From: Legionella sp.
Lineage (GTDB): Bacteria > Pseudomonadota > Gammaproteobacteria > Legionellales > Legionellaceae
DNA: 64,000 nucleotides
Reading direction: 5' to 3'
Assembly: GCA_031291095.1 (NCBI GenBank)
Contig: JARLJR010000053.1
Location: forward strand, 1 to 64,000
Part shown: positions 45,576-56,600 of the stretch, piece by piece
Numbering within the stretch: the stretch's first letter is position 1
How the letters are laid out: each line of letters begins with the position of its first letter
Position numbers and translations under genes: made by a program
Notes under the pieces: generated by a model
Databases searched by the model: none
The model's input: the letters and a program-made list of their open reading frames with translations, nothing else
Told to the model about the DNA's origin: nothing

Positions 45576-46487
45576 ATGCCCAATCTATCGACTAAAAACG
45601 CGCAGGTAATCAATGATTTTATTACCAACTATAAACAATTAAATGTGGTGGGGAAGAAACTTTTTCCACAAGCAATCAAAGATTTACTAGCCCAGCACCC
45701 CTCGTCGGAAGCCCCGGCACAAAATGCATTCCAGCTTATTAATACGCTTATCGAGACAACAAAGTTAATAAAATTTTCATGCATTATACAGTTCACGGAA
45801 AGCACTCTTTATAAAAACTGTAAATTATTAAAAGCAAAAGGCCTGTTTTCTGAAGAAAATGCCTTGGCTCTTTTAAGCCATCCAGAACCAAAGCGTCTTT
45901 TTGCAGCAATCCGCTTACTTAATGAGCAGAAAATGCTTCATGGTAATGCAGGGCAAGAACATTTTGCTGCAGTAGCACAACACATGTCCATCCCAGATAA
46001 AGTAGCCCATGCTCTAATCACTTTACATAAAGCGACGTTATTAAACGCGAAAAACCGGGATGCGGTAATCCAACACCCAACCCATCCGGAGGCTATAGCA
46101 GCACTCATACAGCTTATTACTCCGTGGAGCTTATTAACCGGTGAGCAGGGAGAAAATAATTTTAAACAGATGATTAATCACCCCCACCCTGATTCGCTAC
46201 TTCAGGCTGTTGAACTACTTGACCCATCCGATAGCGAGCTCCAGGATAAATTTGAGGTGATTATGCACTCCCAGGCATCTTATGCAGTTGCCCTCTCGCT
46301 TTTAGAGTTAGACCGGGAAAACATGCCTATATCCGCGATTAAAAGCTCATTAATAGAAGCCGCACAACCTGGTGTCGTTACTACGCAGCTAATCAATAAA
46401 AAAAATGCATTGCAAAATAGCATCCACCAAGCATCTTCATCCACCGCTCCAGATGAAAATGTCGCTCATACTCAATATAGAATGTAA
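45576..46487 (+). CDS. Helical-repeat protein of unknown function, paralogue of 32147 gene
   Basis: 303 residues from ATG 45576 (AGGGAAGACACA upstream, resembling the paralogue). The frame stays open back into the HAD gene, but the upstream part matches nothing and overlaps the promoter. Repeats follow the same pattern: LFSEENALALLSHPEPKRLF, LLNAKNRDAVIQHPTHPEA, LLTGEQGENNFKQMINHPHP and LLDPSDSELQDKFEVIMHS. It extends about 25 residues past its paralogue. The N-termini also align (NAQVINDFITNYKQL versus NALTISSFISSYKNL). It is soluble and predicted all-helical. A hairpin terminator follows. Possible Legionella-specific effector, unproven. Confidence 0.78.
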   Translation: MPNLSTKNAQVINDFITNYKQLNVVGKKLFPQAIKDLLAQHPSSEAPAQNAFQLINTLIETTKLIKFSCIIQFTESTLYKNCKLLKAKGLFSEENALALLSHPEPKRLFAAIRLLNEQKMLHGNAGQEHFAAVAQHMSIPDKVAHALITLHKATLLNAKNRDAVIQHPTHPEAIAALIQLITPWSLLTGEQGENNFKQMINHPHPDSLLQAVELLDPSDSELQDKFEVIMHSQASYAVALSLLELDRENMPISAIKSSLIEAAQPGVVTTQLINKKNALQNSIHQASSSTAPDENVAHTQYRM

Positions 46488-46520
46488 TTATTGCGCACAA
46501 ATAGCGCGTTCATGTCAAAA

Positions 46521-46560
46521 AAGTGTAGCCCGGTTGTGAGCAACCAGGCTACACTTTTTT
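46521..46560 (+). terminator. Rho-independent terminator after the 45576 gene
   Basis: AAGTGTAGCC, C, GGTTG (46521-46536) pairs with CAACC, A, GGCTACACTT (46541-46556): 15 of 16 positions pair around a 4-base loop, followed by TTTTTT. The core resembles the outer arms of the nested repeat at 17055-17215. Confidence 0.88.
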
Positions 46561-46629
46561 ATTAAAAATCCTGTTTAAATTTTCTACTATAATTCTAAAT
46601 AAGATATATTTAGTTATTGGTAGGTTATT

Positions 46630-48048
46630 ATGCCTAAGAAAAAAGAGCAAATTAAAGCCAATCTGCAAGAGGATTTATGGGATTTAGAGACCGTTGCCGC
46701 GGTAATTGACGCGGTTAAAAAAGAAAAAAATCAGAAAGGTGCAACGATGAATATGTTTGCACTAAAAACGGATACTGATCGTGATGAAAACGAATTCAAA
46801 ACCTTCGTTGATGCGCTTGCAGCAAATATCAAGTCGATTCCTGACGGCACGAGAATACAGCTTATGGTGCAAAGTGGTGAGCACTGGTACCCCATCGATT
46901 TGCAGGTATCTGGCGGCAATGTCAGCGTAATTATTCCCGAAGCTGGATTTTCTTCTGCTACCGCCAATGCAACAGTACGAATTAGGGATGCATTTCCTAA
47001 TGCAGAAATTTATCGCTTTTACCCGGACCTAAAAACCGTTAATGGCAAAGAGCGAGGGGTAATGATCCAGGCAGATGGAGAAAGTTGTTCTCGTTTTGGT
47101 TTACAACAATTATTCGCACTGCAGCGTATGCCCTCAATTCACCAGCAATTACAGCAAGAGCAAGGCCAATTAAAGACTGAAGATATAAATCCGGGGGCAA
47201 AAAGTCCTTACACACATTATAAATTATCCTTTAAGGATACCCCACCAGAAATCGCCAGTATTTTTAGATCAACTCAATCTTTATCCGCATTAGCAGGTCT
47301 TGAGCAAGATATGCAAGATGCGGTAGTAAATAGGAAAGGAGAAACCTTAGAGCAATATAATCAACGATTTACACGAGAAAATCCGGAGGCTGATAACCGC
47401 GTGCAAAATCTGGCCATAATGGACTTTAAAGAAAAATATGCAGAAAAAACAACAGCGTATCTGAGTAAGACCAAAAGCGAACAGCTAGAAAGTTCTTTAG
47501 ATTTGGCAACTCGCGGTGGTATTGATTTCCTTACTAAAGGAGCCAAATATAGAGACGCATACACCGCAAAACAGGAAGAGAGAGCAAGTTCAAGTGCAAT
47601 AAAAGCAAAAACGGCTCGCAATGATGTATGCCAACAAGTCAATGCATTGTGCCATGAAGCAACAGACGCTCTAACCCACTATGCCGCCGATCCTGCTGCG
47701 AAAACACTACTTGATGATCTGCATGCGGCCAGAATTAATTTTATGGCAACTAGACCAGATAAAAGTCAATCATTAAAATCGGCTTATAAAACGCAAGCAG
47801 CAGAATTAAATTTAGTGACCCAACAGGTAATTAATTATTTACGGCAACAACCTGAAGATGCGCTTGCTTATAGCATTCAAAAAATCGATACCATGTCGCA
47901 GACATTAAATAGCACCATTCGGCCGCCTGAACGCCCTAATTTCATTGTGGCTACAGCGATGAGCTTTAAAGAGAAGTTGTCTTCGTTAGCTGGCAAGAAT
48001 AAAGGTGAAGAAGCAGACGATGATGATTCGGAGAGTATGCATCTTTAG
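46630..48048 (+). CDS. YopJ-like (C55/CE-clan) acetyltransferase or protease, candidate secreted effector
   Basis: 472 residues, no signal peptide. The segment 60-165 has the spacing of a YopJ-family catalytic core: His85 in GEHWYPIDL, Glu104 in VIIPEAGF (19 residues later, as between His109 and Glu128 of YopJ), Gln147 and Cys153 in MIQADGESCSRFGLQQLFAL. YopJ enzymes acetylate host kinases at Ser/Thr/Lys using acetyl-CoA with inositol hexakisphosphate as activator. Residues 210-440 are helical and charged. The tail GEEADDDDSESMHL is strongly acidic, as in many Dot/Icm signals. It stands alone between two hairpins, with a TATAAT at 46588-46593 but no good -35. I rate the fold assignment likely and the effector role plausible. 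Confidence 0.7.
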   Translation: MPKKKEQIKANLQEDLWDLETVAAVIDAVKKEKNQKGATMNMFALKTDTDRDENEFKTFVDALAANIKSIPDGTRIQLMVQSGEHWYPIDLQVSGGNVSVIIPEAGFSSATANATVRIRDAFPNAEIYRFYPDLKTVNGKERGVMIQADGESCSRFGLQQLFALQRMPSIHQQLQQEQGQLKTEDINPGAKSPYTHYKLSFKDTPPEIASIFRSTQSLSALAGLEQDMQDAVVNRKGETLEQYNQRFTRENPEADNRVQNLAIMDFKEKYAEKTTAYLSKTKSEQLESSLDLATRGGIDFLTKGAKYRDAYTAKQEERASSSAIKAKTARNDVCQQVNALCHEATDALTHYAADPAAKTLLDDLHAARINFMATRPDKSQSLKSAYKTQAAELNLVTQQVINYLRQQPEDALAYSIQKIDTMSQTLNSTIRPPERPNFIVATAMSFKEKLSSLAGKNKGEEADDDDSESMHL

Positions 48049-48090
48049 CATTGGGGGAGTCCAGAGGGCCCCCAATGCCATTAAGTTACG

Positions 48091-48174
48091 ACGTCATCCC
48101 GAACGTAGTGAGGGATCTTCAGCATCTGGCTCGGTGCGTGCATTGGAGATCCCTCACTACGTTCGGGATGACGT
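48091..48174. repeat. Dispersed palindromic repeat with 28-bp perfect arms
   Basis: The arm at 48091-48118 (begins ACGTCATCCCGAACGTAGTG) is perfectly complementary to 48147-48174, followed by TTTTT. It sits between the convergent YopJ-like and histidine kinase genes, where it can terminate rightward transcription. It is the same subtype as 3106-3195. Apparent ORFs here are created by the repeat. Confidence 0.88.
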
Positions 48175-48234
48175 TTTTCCAGGGCCAAGCCGTAGTAATT
48201 CGGTCGCCTATAAATCACGCATTACTGATGTAAA

Positions 48235-50661
48235 TCAATTAATTAACAACCAAGATTGCACCGCCTCCCTGGTTTCCTCGACCACCGCCAGCAATTGTTT
48301 ATATAAAGCGTCTAACAAAGAACTATGGCCTGCTTTATGATATCGTTCTAAGTACTGGCAGGCTTGTACCAATTTTTCGGCGCCGCAATACACAAAACCA
48401 CTCTTTATACGATGCACTAATTTTTGCACCGTATGCCAATCGTTTTGACGATACGCATACTCCAACTCAAGTAAATCAGCAGGAGTTTCCTTTTCAATAA
48501 TGGACGTTAAAATACTCTTAAGTAGATTAATATCACCACCCATATCTTCTAAGGCACGTTGCACATTAAAAAGTTTATAGCCATCTAATTGAAATAAATG
48601 CCCTTCCTTGCCTGGCAAGTTCGAGCCTCGCACGTCAACCTTTACCTTGGGTTTAGTAGCAATAGTCGCAGGGGCAACTGTTTCAGAAAAATAAGTCGTT
48701 TTAATCCCGGCGAGCACTTCGATGGTCATCGGCTTGGTGAACACTTCATTCATTCCAGCCTCTAAACAATTTCTTTTTATCTTGCCTTCCGAATGCGCCG
48801 TTAAGCCAATAATGGGGACCGGTTCTTTGTGTAGCTCTCGTTCAAACTCACGAATTTTTCGCGTCAAATCAATGCCCGATAAACCCGGTAAACCGAGATC
48901 CGTAATAATTAAATCAAAACTTTGGGTTTTTATCAGATGTAAGGCACTTTCCCCATCCATCACACTAGTAAATTGATAGCCTGCAAGATTAATTAGATTT
49001 TCCAGAGTAAATAAAGCAATTTTGTTGTCTTCAACCAACAATAATCTACATGACTCCGTAGTTAGACTAACTCCAGGGGCTATCGCCACTTTATCATTCA
49101 TTCCATCGGATAAGCGAGAGGGCATTATATTAAGTCTAGGCTCACCAATTTTCAATGAAAGATCAAAATAAAACGTTGTCCCTTTGCCAAACTCACTACT
49201 TACATGAATTTCTCCACCCAGCAACTCCACATAAGACTGCGCAATATGTAAACCTACTCCATGCCCAGTATAAGTTCCTTTATGTGATGGGATTCCCCGG
49301 TAAAAACGATCGAATATTTTGTCTTGTAACTCTTCTGGTATACCAATGCCAGTATCGGCAATATGAAATCGAATCCGTGAATGCGTTTCATTTTGTTCTA
49401 AAAGATCTAGTGCGATTTCAACCCGCCCTGCTTGCGTGAATTTAATCGCATTGCCCAATAAATTAAGTAAAATGCGGTGGATTTTAGTCGCATCACTGCT
49501 TAAACACGCAGGAATCCGCTCATCAATACGAGCCACCAAATCCAATCCTTTAATCAGAGTCGACGGGCGTTCTAACTGCTCTATATTGTGCACCAGTTGA
49601 TGCAAATCAAAGGCTTCTTCATGCACATCTGCTTCATTCACATTATCTGCAGACACTACATCTAAAATTCCATTCAGCATCGAGAGCAATTGCGTACCAC
49701 TTTCACCAAGCCAGTGAGCATATTGCTTTTGCAAGGCATCACTTAGGTTATCTTCTAATAGCTTGGCCATGCCGACAACCCCTGTTAAAGGGGTGCGGAT
49801 ATCATGACTCATATTGGCAATAAATTCGGTTTTAACTTTGTTGGCTAACTCTGAAGAGACTTGCGCTTTGGTTAAATCCGTTACATCGACCGAAATACCT
49901 GCAAGTCCCATAATCTCGCCAGCCTGATTAAAAATAGGGACTTTACTGACTAAAGTATGAATCACATCTCCGGCATCATTAATTAATTCCCCAGGCTGAT
50001 TAATTACCGCTTTTCCGGTCGCAAAAATCTGCTCATCCGTTGCGCGATACTCTTTCGCTAACTCCCAATCATTAAACACATCAAAATCAGTCTTACCAAT
50101 GATTTCTTCGGTCGATTGCAAATTAATGAAATTGGCTGCCATCTGGTTGCAACCAATATATTGCAAGTCCCGGTTTTTCCAATAAACATAGCAAGGAATC
50201 TTATTAATAATCCCGTTTAAATAGTTGTACACCTCACTAATGTAATAAGGCAGCGCATATCGTTGCTTAAATTTAAAACCTAAAATCTGCTCACAAGCAC
50301 TTTCCATCGATTGGAACATTCGCTCCTTTTCAGTAACATCTTTCCCAACCAGGAAGAGTTTTTCCTCATTATCAACGCGCGCAGCAATGCATTTCCAACT
50401 GAGAAACACCCCATTAATTTCAATCGGGTTTTGATTAATTATTTTGCCATGCTCATTTAAAAGTGAAGGCAGTTTTAAAGTTGACCATAACTCAAAAAAA
50501 GACCGATCGACACACTTTTGTTTTGGCGTTAAATGCAAAATGTTACGTGCCGCATCATTAATATAATCAATATGCAATTGTTGATTTAGGATAATAAAAG
50601 ATACATTGAGTAAATCATAGGCCTTACCAAAATTTGGTATTTCTTGTCGAGTTATATTCAT
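48235..50661 (-). CDS. Hybrid sensor histidine kinase (PAS-PAS-HisKA-HATPase-REC-HPt)
   Basis: 808 residues, no membrane helices seen, so probably cytoplasmic. Two PAS domains (about 10-115; about 150-270 with a PAC-like end GLAGISVDVTDLTKA), HisKA with NMSHDIRTPLTG (phosphorylated His286), HATPase (LNLLGNAIKFTQAGRVEI, DTGIGIPEE, GHGVGLHIAQS), a receiver domain (LIITDLGLPGLSG, Asp588), and a C-terminal HPt domain (LVHRIKSGF, His750). This is the ArcB/BarA-like phosphorelay order. It starts 22 bp after the stop of the A-PCP-KS-AT-KR-ACP synthase gene on the same strand, so it is probably co-transcribed. No cognate response regulator is in the window. Confidence 0.93.
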   Translation of the reverse strand: MNITRQEIPNFGKAYDLLNVSFIILNQQLHIDYINDAARNILHLTPKQKCVDRSFFELWSTLKLPSLLNEHGKIINQNPIEINGVFLSWKCIAARVDNEEKLFLVGKDVTEKERMFQSMESACEQILGFKFKQRYALPYYISEVYNYLNGIINKIPCYVYWKNRDLQYIGCNQMAANFINLQSTEEIIGKTDFDVFNDWELAKEYRATDEQIFATGKAVINQPGELINDAGDVIHTLVSKVPIFNQAGEIMGLAGISVDVTDLTKAQVSSELANKVKTEFIANMSHDIRTPLTGVVGMAKLLEDNLSDALQKQYAHWLGESGTQLLSMLNGILDVVSADNVNEADVHEEAFDLHQLVHNIEQLERPSTLIKGLDLVARIDERIPACLSSDATKIHRILLNLLGNAIKFTQAGRVEIALDLLEQNETHSRIRFHIADTGIGIPEELQDKIFDRFYRGIPSHKGTYTGHGVGLHIAQSYVELLGGEIHVSSEFGKGTTFYFDLSLKIGEPRLNIMPSRLSDGMNDKVAIAPGVSLTTESCRLLLVEDNKIALFTLENLINLAGYQFTSVMDGESALHLIKTQSFDLIITDLGLPGLSGIDLTRKIREFERELHKEPVPIIGLTAHSEGKIKRNCLEAGMNEVFTKPMTIEVLAGIKTTYFSETVAPATIATKPKVKVDVRGSNLPGKEGHLFQLDGYKLFNVQRALEDMGGDINLLKSILTSIIEKETPADLLELEYAYRQNDWHTVQKLVHRIKSGFVYCGAEKLVQACQYLERYHKAGHSSLLDALYKQLLAVVEETREAVQSWLLIN

Positions 50662-50683
50662 CTATCTAGTCCCAATACTTTTC

Positions 50684-53600
50684 TTATCTACAATCTTGAT
50701 TCGTCTGGATGAGTTGAGCGAGTTGCCTAATCGTAGGCGCTGTGTACAAATGATGTATCGATACAGAAACCACAAAGGTTTTATTTATTTTTTCAATTAA
50801 GCCTAATGCCTTTAGGGAATACCCCCCTAAAGCAAAAAAATCATCATGGATGCCTACTTCCTCAATACCCAAGTTATCCTGCCATAATTGTGCCAATTGC
50901 GTCTCAACCTCATTGGCGGGCACCTCATAATTACTACTCACATTCCAATCATGGCGCGTCATTTTCGGCTGTGCCATTGGCGTTTGCACGGAAGGTTGCA
51001 ATAACATCATGCTATAACGCTCCGGTTCATAATTGGAAATAATGACTTGAGCATGAGAACGCTCCATTGCCTGCAAAAATAATTGCTGCCCCTCTTGAGG
51101 CGAAATATCATTACCACGCCCCAAATAATGAACATCATGCGGACGTTGAGTCTCAACCGTCATTCCTAGCTCACGCCAACTATTCCAGTTCAAACTCAGC
51201 ATAAACCGAGTAGAAAACAGCTTGGAACTGGCAAAGGCATCCAAACTTGCATTCGCTGCACAATAATCAATTTGTCCCTTTTCTCCGGTAATTGCCGCAA
51301 GGGAAGAGGTTAAGACCACAAAATCCAGCGTTACTCCTTGCAATGCTCGTGCTAAATTATAAGTGCCTTGCAGCTTAGGCTCTAATACGGCATCAGCCTT
51401 GGCTTTAGTTTTTAGCTGTACCAACCCACCTCCAGCAATCCCCGCAGCATGAATCACTCCATCAATGCGACCTAACTGCTGTTTGTAGTAGGCAATGGCC
51501 TCACATAAAGGCGCCTCCTGGCTTACATCGGCCTGATGGCAAAAAAGCCTTGCACCCAAATCCTGCAATTGGTGTAAGCGACCTGCTTTTACAGACAACG
51601 GGTGCTGGCTATCGTGCAAAATAGCGGCCCATGTTAAGGGTGCAATAACTGGACTACGAGATAAAAGAATAAATGTAGGCCGAGCAACGCTCTTGGCAAT
51701 AGCTTCACACAAACTTAAAGCAATTCCCCCCATACCCCCGGTAACCAGGTAAACCCCATCATCTTTAAAACGATTTTTGGCAACCGATGATTTGCTTTCA
51801 GTATAGGTCAGCTCCCAGCGAAAACCATGACGGTAAACAATAATCGGACGATGGCGCTCCCATTGTCCCTGCATGCAGGTATGCACAAGTTCATTTACTA
51901 ACAGGGGGCTATCAGCAGCTAATTCATCAGGGAGAAGATCAAATACCCGATACGTTAAGGCTGGATGTTCGTGCATGACCGCCCGGCACGCTCCGATTAA
52001 ACTGGCATTCGCCGGTACCATGGTTTCCGTACCCAGTACCTGTTGAGTGCCTCGCGTTATCAGTGCACATTGCAAAGGGATTTGCTCGCCAATGTGTTGC
52101 AAATAAGCTTGCGTTAAATAAAGCAGGCTATGAAAACTAAGCGCTAATTGCTGCTCGACTTCATCATTACGAAGTACGGTTACCGAATCGTTATCACAGG
52201 AAGACAAATGAATGATAATTGGACGCTGCACTCTATTTTTTAGCGTTTTAAATAATGTTTCATAATGGTTTTTTTCAGCAGCATTGATACTAAAATGAGA
52301 TGAGGAATGAGCCACATACTCTTTAGCAAATTCAACAGCAATCGGAGTGACTCCATGTGCACCAAGAAAATCCACAATTTGGGCTGCAAATCCTTGCCTA
52401 TCATAAACGATAATCCAAGTATGGGCCGCTACCTCATTGATGTTAAGTGCTAAAGACTCCAAATATGCCGGTTGATGCGACCAGGCCGGAACATAGATTT
52501 GCTGATTACCTGCCGCACCATGCATTACATTATCCGGCTCAACCCAATAACGCTGCCGTTGAAATGTATAGGTAGGTAATGGAATACGCTGTCTTTTTTT
52601 ATTCGCATGAATGCTGTTCCAATCAATGTGAATGCCCTGCTGCCACAATGCGCCTAAAGCAGACATTAACTGTTGATAATCCCGTGGCTGAGCAGAGTAA
52701 TGAGTTAAAACCTGGGTAATAGAAATGCCCTGCACCTGGCTCCCGGCTACTTCTTTGAGAAAAGTACTTAAACTACGACCCGGCCCTACTTCAATAAAGA
52801 ATGAGCGCGCATCCGCAAGCGCCGTATGCAAACCACCACAAAATTTTACGGTCTGCCGCATATGGCGATACCAATAGTCCGGATCGGTGGCTTCCTCCAT
52901 GGACAACCAGGTGCCAGTCACATTCGAAATAATCGGTATCGTTGGCGCAGACAAAGAAATATTAGTCAGCATTTCTTTAAATGGTCGTTCCACGGACTCC
53001 ATAAAACGACTATGAAACGCGTGGCTCACCTGCAATTTTTGATAACGTTTACCCACACTCGACAAATGCTGGGTCAAGGCACTAATTTCAGCGGCAGAGC
53101 CTGAAGCAACACAATGATTGCTGGCATTATGCAGAGCCAACTCTATAGGAATAAGCTGCTGATAAGCAGTAAATTCTTCTGCGCCGCATTCAATAGCCAG
53201 CATATCGCCACGCTCGGCACTTGCCATTAGTAAGCCACGTTCACATACGATAATAATCGCATCTTCAAAAGAAAAAACACCGGCCAAACACGCAGCGACG
53301 TATTCACCAATACTGTGCCCAATGAGCACATCTGGCTTCACCCCATAACTCATTAATAATTGAGCCAAAGCATATTCAATGATAAATAAAATGGGTTGGG
53401 CATATTGCGTCTGATTTAGGCGGGGATCATCTGGAGTTCGAATCAATTCCAACAGATTGCAATTGATGTAATTCTTGGCAAGATTTACCCCTTGCTCAAC
53501 CAACAAAGCAAAGAAGGGCACTTTCTCCATCAGCTCCATCGCCATGAAATGATATTGTGTACCCTGCCCCGGAAACATAAATACCACATTGGGACTATGC

Positions 53601-56600
53601 TCATGGTATTGAGCGGTAGGGTTTTGAGTTAGGCTGTGAATTAATTCCTCTACGGTTTTGCCAACCGCAAAACGACGCCAGGAAAAATCTTCTCGTCCTT
53701 TTTGCAAGGTATAAGCAACATCAGCCAAATTAATCGCCGGCGCCTCTCCCGTTAAATAATGCAGCAGTTTTTCCGTATTTTGCTGCAAAGCACGTTTGGT
53801 TTTCGCAGAAAGAATAAAGAGCTGCTCTTTATTGACGACCACCGAGCTGGGCTCTTGGCTATACTCACTCAATACCATATGGATGTTGGTGCCACCAATG
53901 CCAAAAGAACTGACTCCGGCATAACGCCGCTGCCCCATAACGTCCCAATTCTGCAGTTGAGTATTAATCACAAAAGGACTGTCTTGCAAAAATAAATCAG
54001 GATTAGGCTTACGAAAACCGCACATAGGGGGGATTTGACGATGATGCAGACATAAGGCCGTCTTAATTAATCCCGCAATTCCGGAGGTTACATCCGTATG
54101 GCCAATATTACCTTTCACCGAACCCAAGAAACAAAACTGTTTTCGTTCTGTTTGTTCGCGATAAACGGCGCTTAAAGCCCCTATTTCAACTACATCCCCC
54201 AGGGCAGTGGCGGTACCATGGGCCTCAAGATACCCCACATCGTCTGCCTTTATTTGTGCCTGACCTAAGGCTTCGCGTATGCATGACATTTGCCCGCTGG
54301 TGCTTGGCGCGGTAAATCCTAGCTTATCTGAACCATCATTATTAACACCTCGTCCCTTAATTACGGCATAAATGGTATCGCCATCAGCAAGAGCATCCGC
54401 TAAGCGTTTTAAAATAACGACACCAACACCATTGGAAAAAACCGTACCATTAGCCGCATCAGAAAACGGACGACAATGCCCATCGGGGGAAACAATACCC
54501 CCATGCTGATAGACATAAGCATCTGTCTGAGGCACCACAATTGATGCAGCGCCAGCCAAAGCAATATCACTATATCCGAGAATTAAGTCCTGGCATGCAT
54601 GGTCTACCGTAGCTAAGCCTGTAGAACAGGAGGTATTCACATTAATACTGCGACCTTTGAGATTGAGGCGATAGGAAACTTGCGTGCTCAGCATGCTGGC
54701 ACTGGTAGCAATTCGCTGTTGTAAAAGATCATGCTCCTTATTAAACCAAGTACTTTTTAAGAGATTCTCTTGCAAATAAGTGCTATCCGTCATCCCTGCA
54801 AAAACACTAATCGATTGCGCCTCTAATTTTTCCGGGGCAATGGCGGCGTGCTCTAATGCTTCCCAGGCGCATTCAAGAAAAACGCGTTGTTGCGGATCCG
54901 CGATTTGTGCATCGCCAGGATTAAAACCAAAAAAGTTTGCGTCAAATTGCTCAATCCCTTTGAGAATCCCTCGTACTGGAACAACATGTTTTTCGGCGGT
55001 GCTGCTGGCTTGGTTTGGCAATTGCTCTTTATCAAATCGCTGTAAACTTTCCTTTCCTGTACACAAATTATCCCAATATTCCTGCAGCGAATTAGCACCA
55101 GGAAAACGGCAGGCCATACCCACAATAGCCACTTCATTGCTGACCACGGCTTTAATTGTTTTTACCGTTGGTACCTCGATTTGTCCCTCAAGATAGCAGC
55201 TTAATTTATAAATGGTTGGGTGCGAAAAAATATCTGCTACCTGCAATTCCGATTGTAATTCCTTGTTAATCTTGCTGCATGCTTCGGCGATTAATAGGGA
55301 GCATGCTCCCAATTCAAATAAATTTTTATGGACATCAATGACCTTGCGATTCAGTAAATGCTGCCAAATTTTTTTGATCGCCTCTTCAATCATGCTGGAT
55401 GAAGAAGTATCAATATGGAATGACAAATCAGTATGAGGTAGAGAATCCAATTTGGATTTATCCACCTTTCCGACTAAAGTCAGCGGCAACTCATCCACCA
55501 TGACGTACTTGGCCGGCAGCATATAAGGAGGCAATACCTCACTTAAAAAATTGCGAATCTCATCTGCACTAACCACCGTCTCCTGGGTCGATAAAATAAT
55601 GTAGGCGGTAAGCATCTTGTGCGAGCCACCACCTAGCTCAACGTTAACAGCGGCCAGACTAATTCCAGGAAAACGCATAAGTTGCGTTTCAATTTCATTC
55701 AAATGAATACGAAAACCACCAATTTTAACCTGATCGTCAAAACGTTCGAGAAACAGATACTCCCCAGAAGCAAGTTGACGCACGCGATCACCCGTCTTAT
55801 ATAAACGCTGGAACGGCTCCGTCTGACAAAAAGGATTGGCAATAAATTTTTCATCATTCTGTGTTGGCGCATTATGGTAACCTAGCGCTAAATTAATCCC
55901 ACTGACATACAGCTCCCCCTCGGTAACTGGCTGTTTATCTTCATTGAGAACATACATCTTTACATTATTAATGGGGGTACCAATACTGGACAGCAAATCA
56001 TCGGACCGCAGGCTATGCTCATCTATTCGATGCCGACAAGCATAAGCAGTCGCCTCAGTTGGGCCATAACCATTGATCAGTTCAATAGCTAAAGCCCGCT
56101 CTTTACGATAAGCTAAAAATTTTTTTAATAAGCCGACATTAACTTGCTCACCACCAAAAACAATGACGCGAATGTCATCAAGGGTCGTCGCTGCCGATTT
56201 AATCAATTGATGAAAGAAACCGGTAGGCAAGCATAAATAGCGTACCTGATTCTCCGCAAAAAACGGTTTAAGCTGGGCAGGCTCCGTTCTGATTGCGTAA
56301 GGTACGATGGCCAGATTCGCGCCATTAAGCAAGGCGCTCCATACCTCAAAGGGGCTGGCATCAAAGGCAAGATTACTAAACTGGGCAATGACATCCCCCG
56401 CACATAAACGAAAATCATTTTGTTCGCGCACGAGATTAACGACAGCCTGATGTGGAACAATAACCCCTTTAGGCCTTCCGGTAGAGCCCGAAGTGTACAT
56501 CATATATAAAGGCGCATCGGCCGCGATAGGAATAGCCAAGTTTTCTCGCGAAAAACTAATGGATTCCATATTCAAATTTTTGATTAGATGAACTGCTGCT

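Noticed and set aside
48005-48340. Plus-strand open frame of 111 codons downstream of the YopJ-like gene
   Set aside because: It runs through both arms of the palindromic repeat at 48091-48174 and into the 3' end of the histidine kinase; it has no ribosome binding site or recognisable product.
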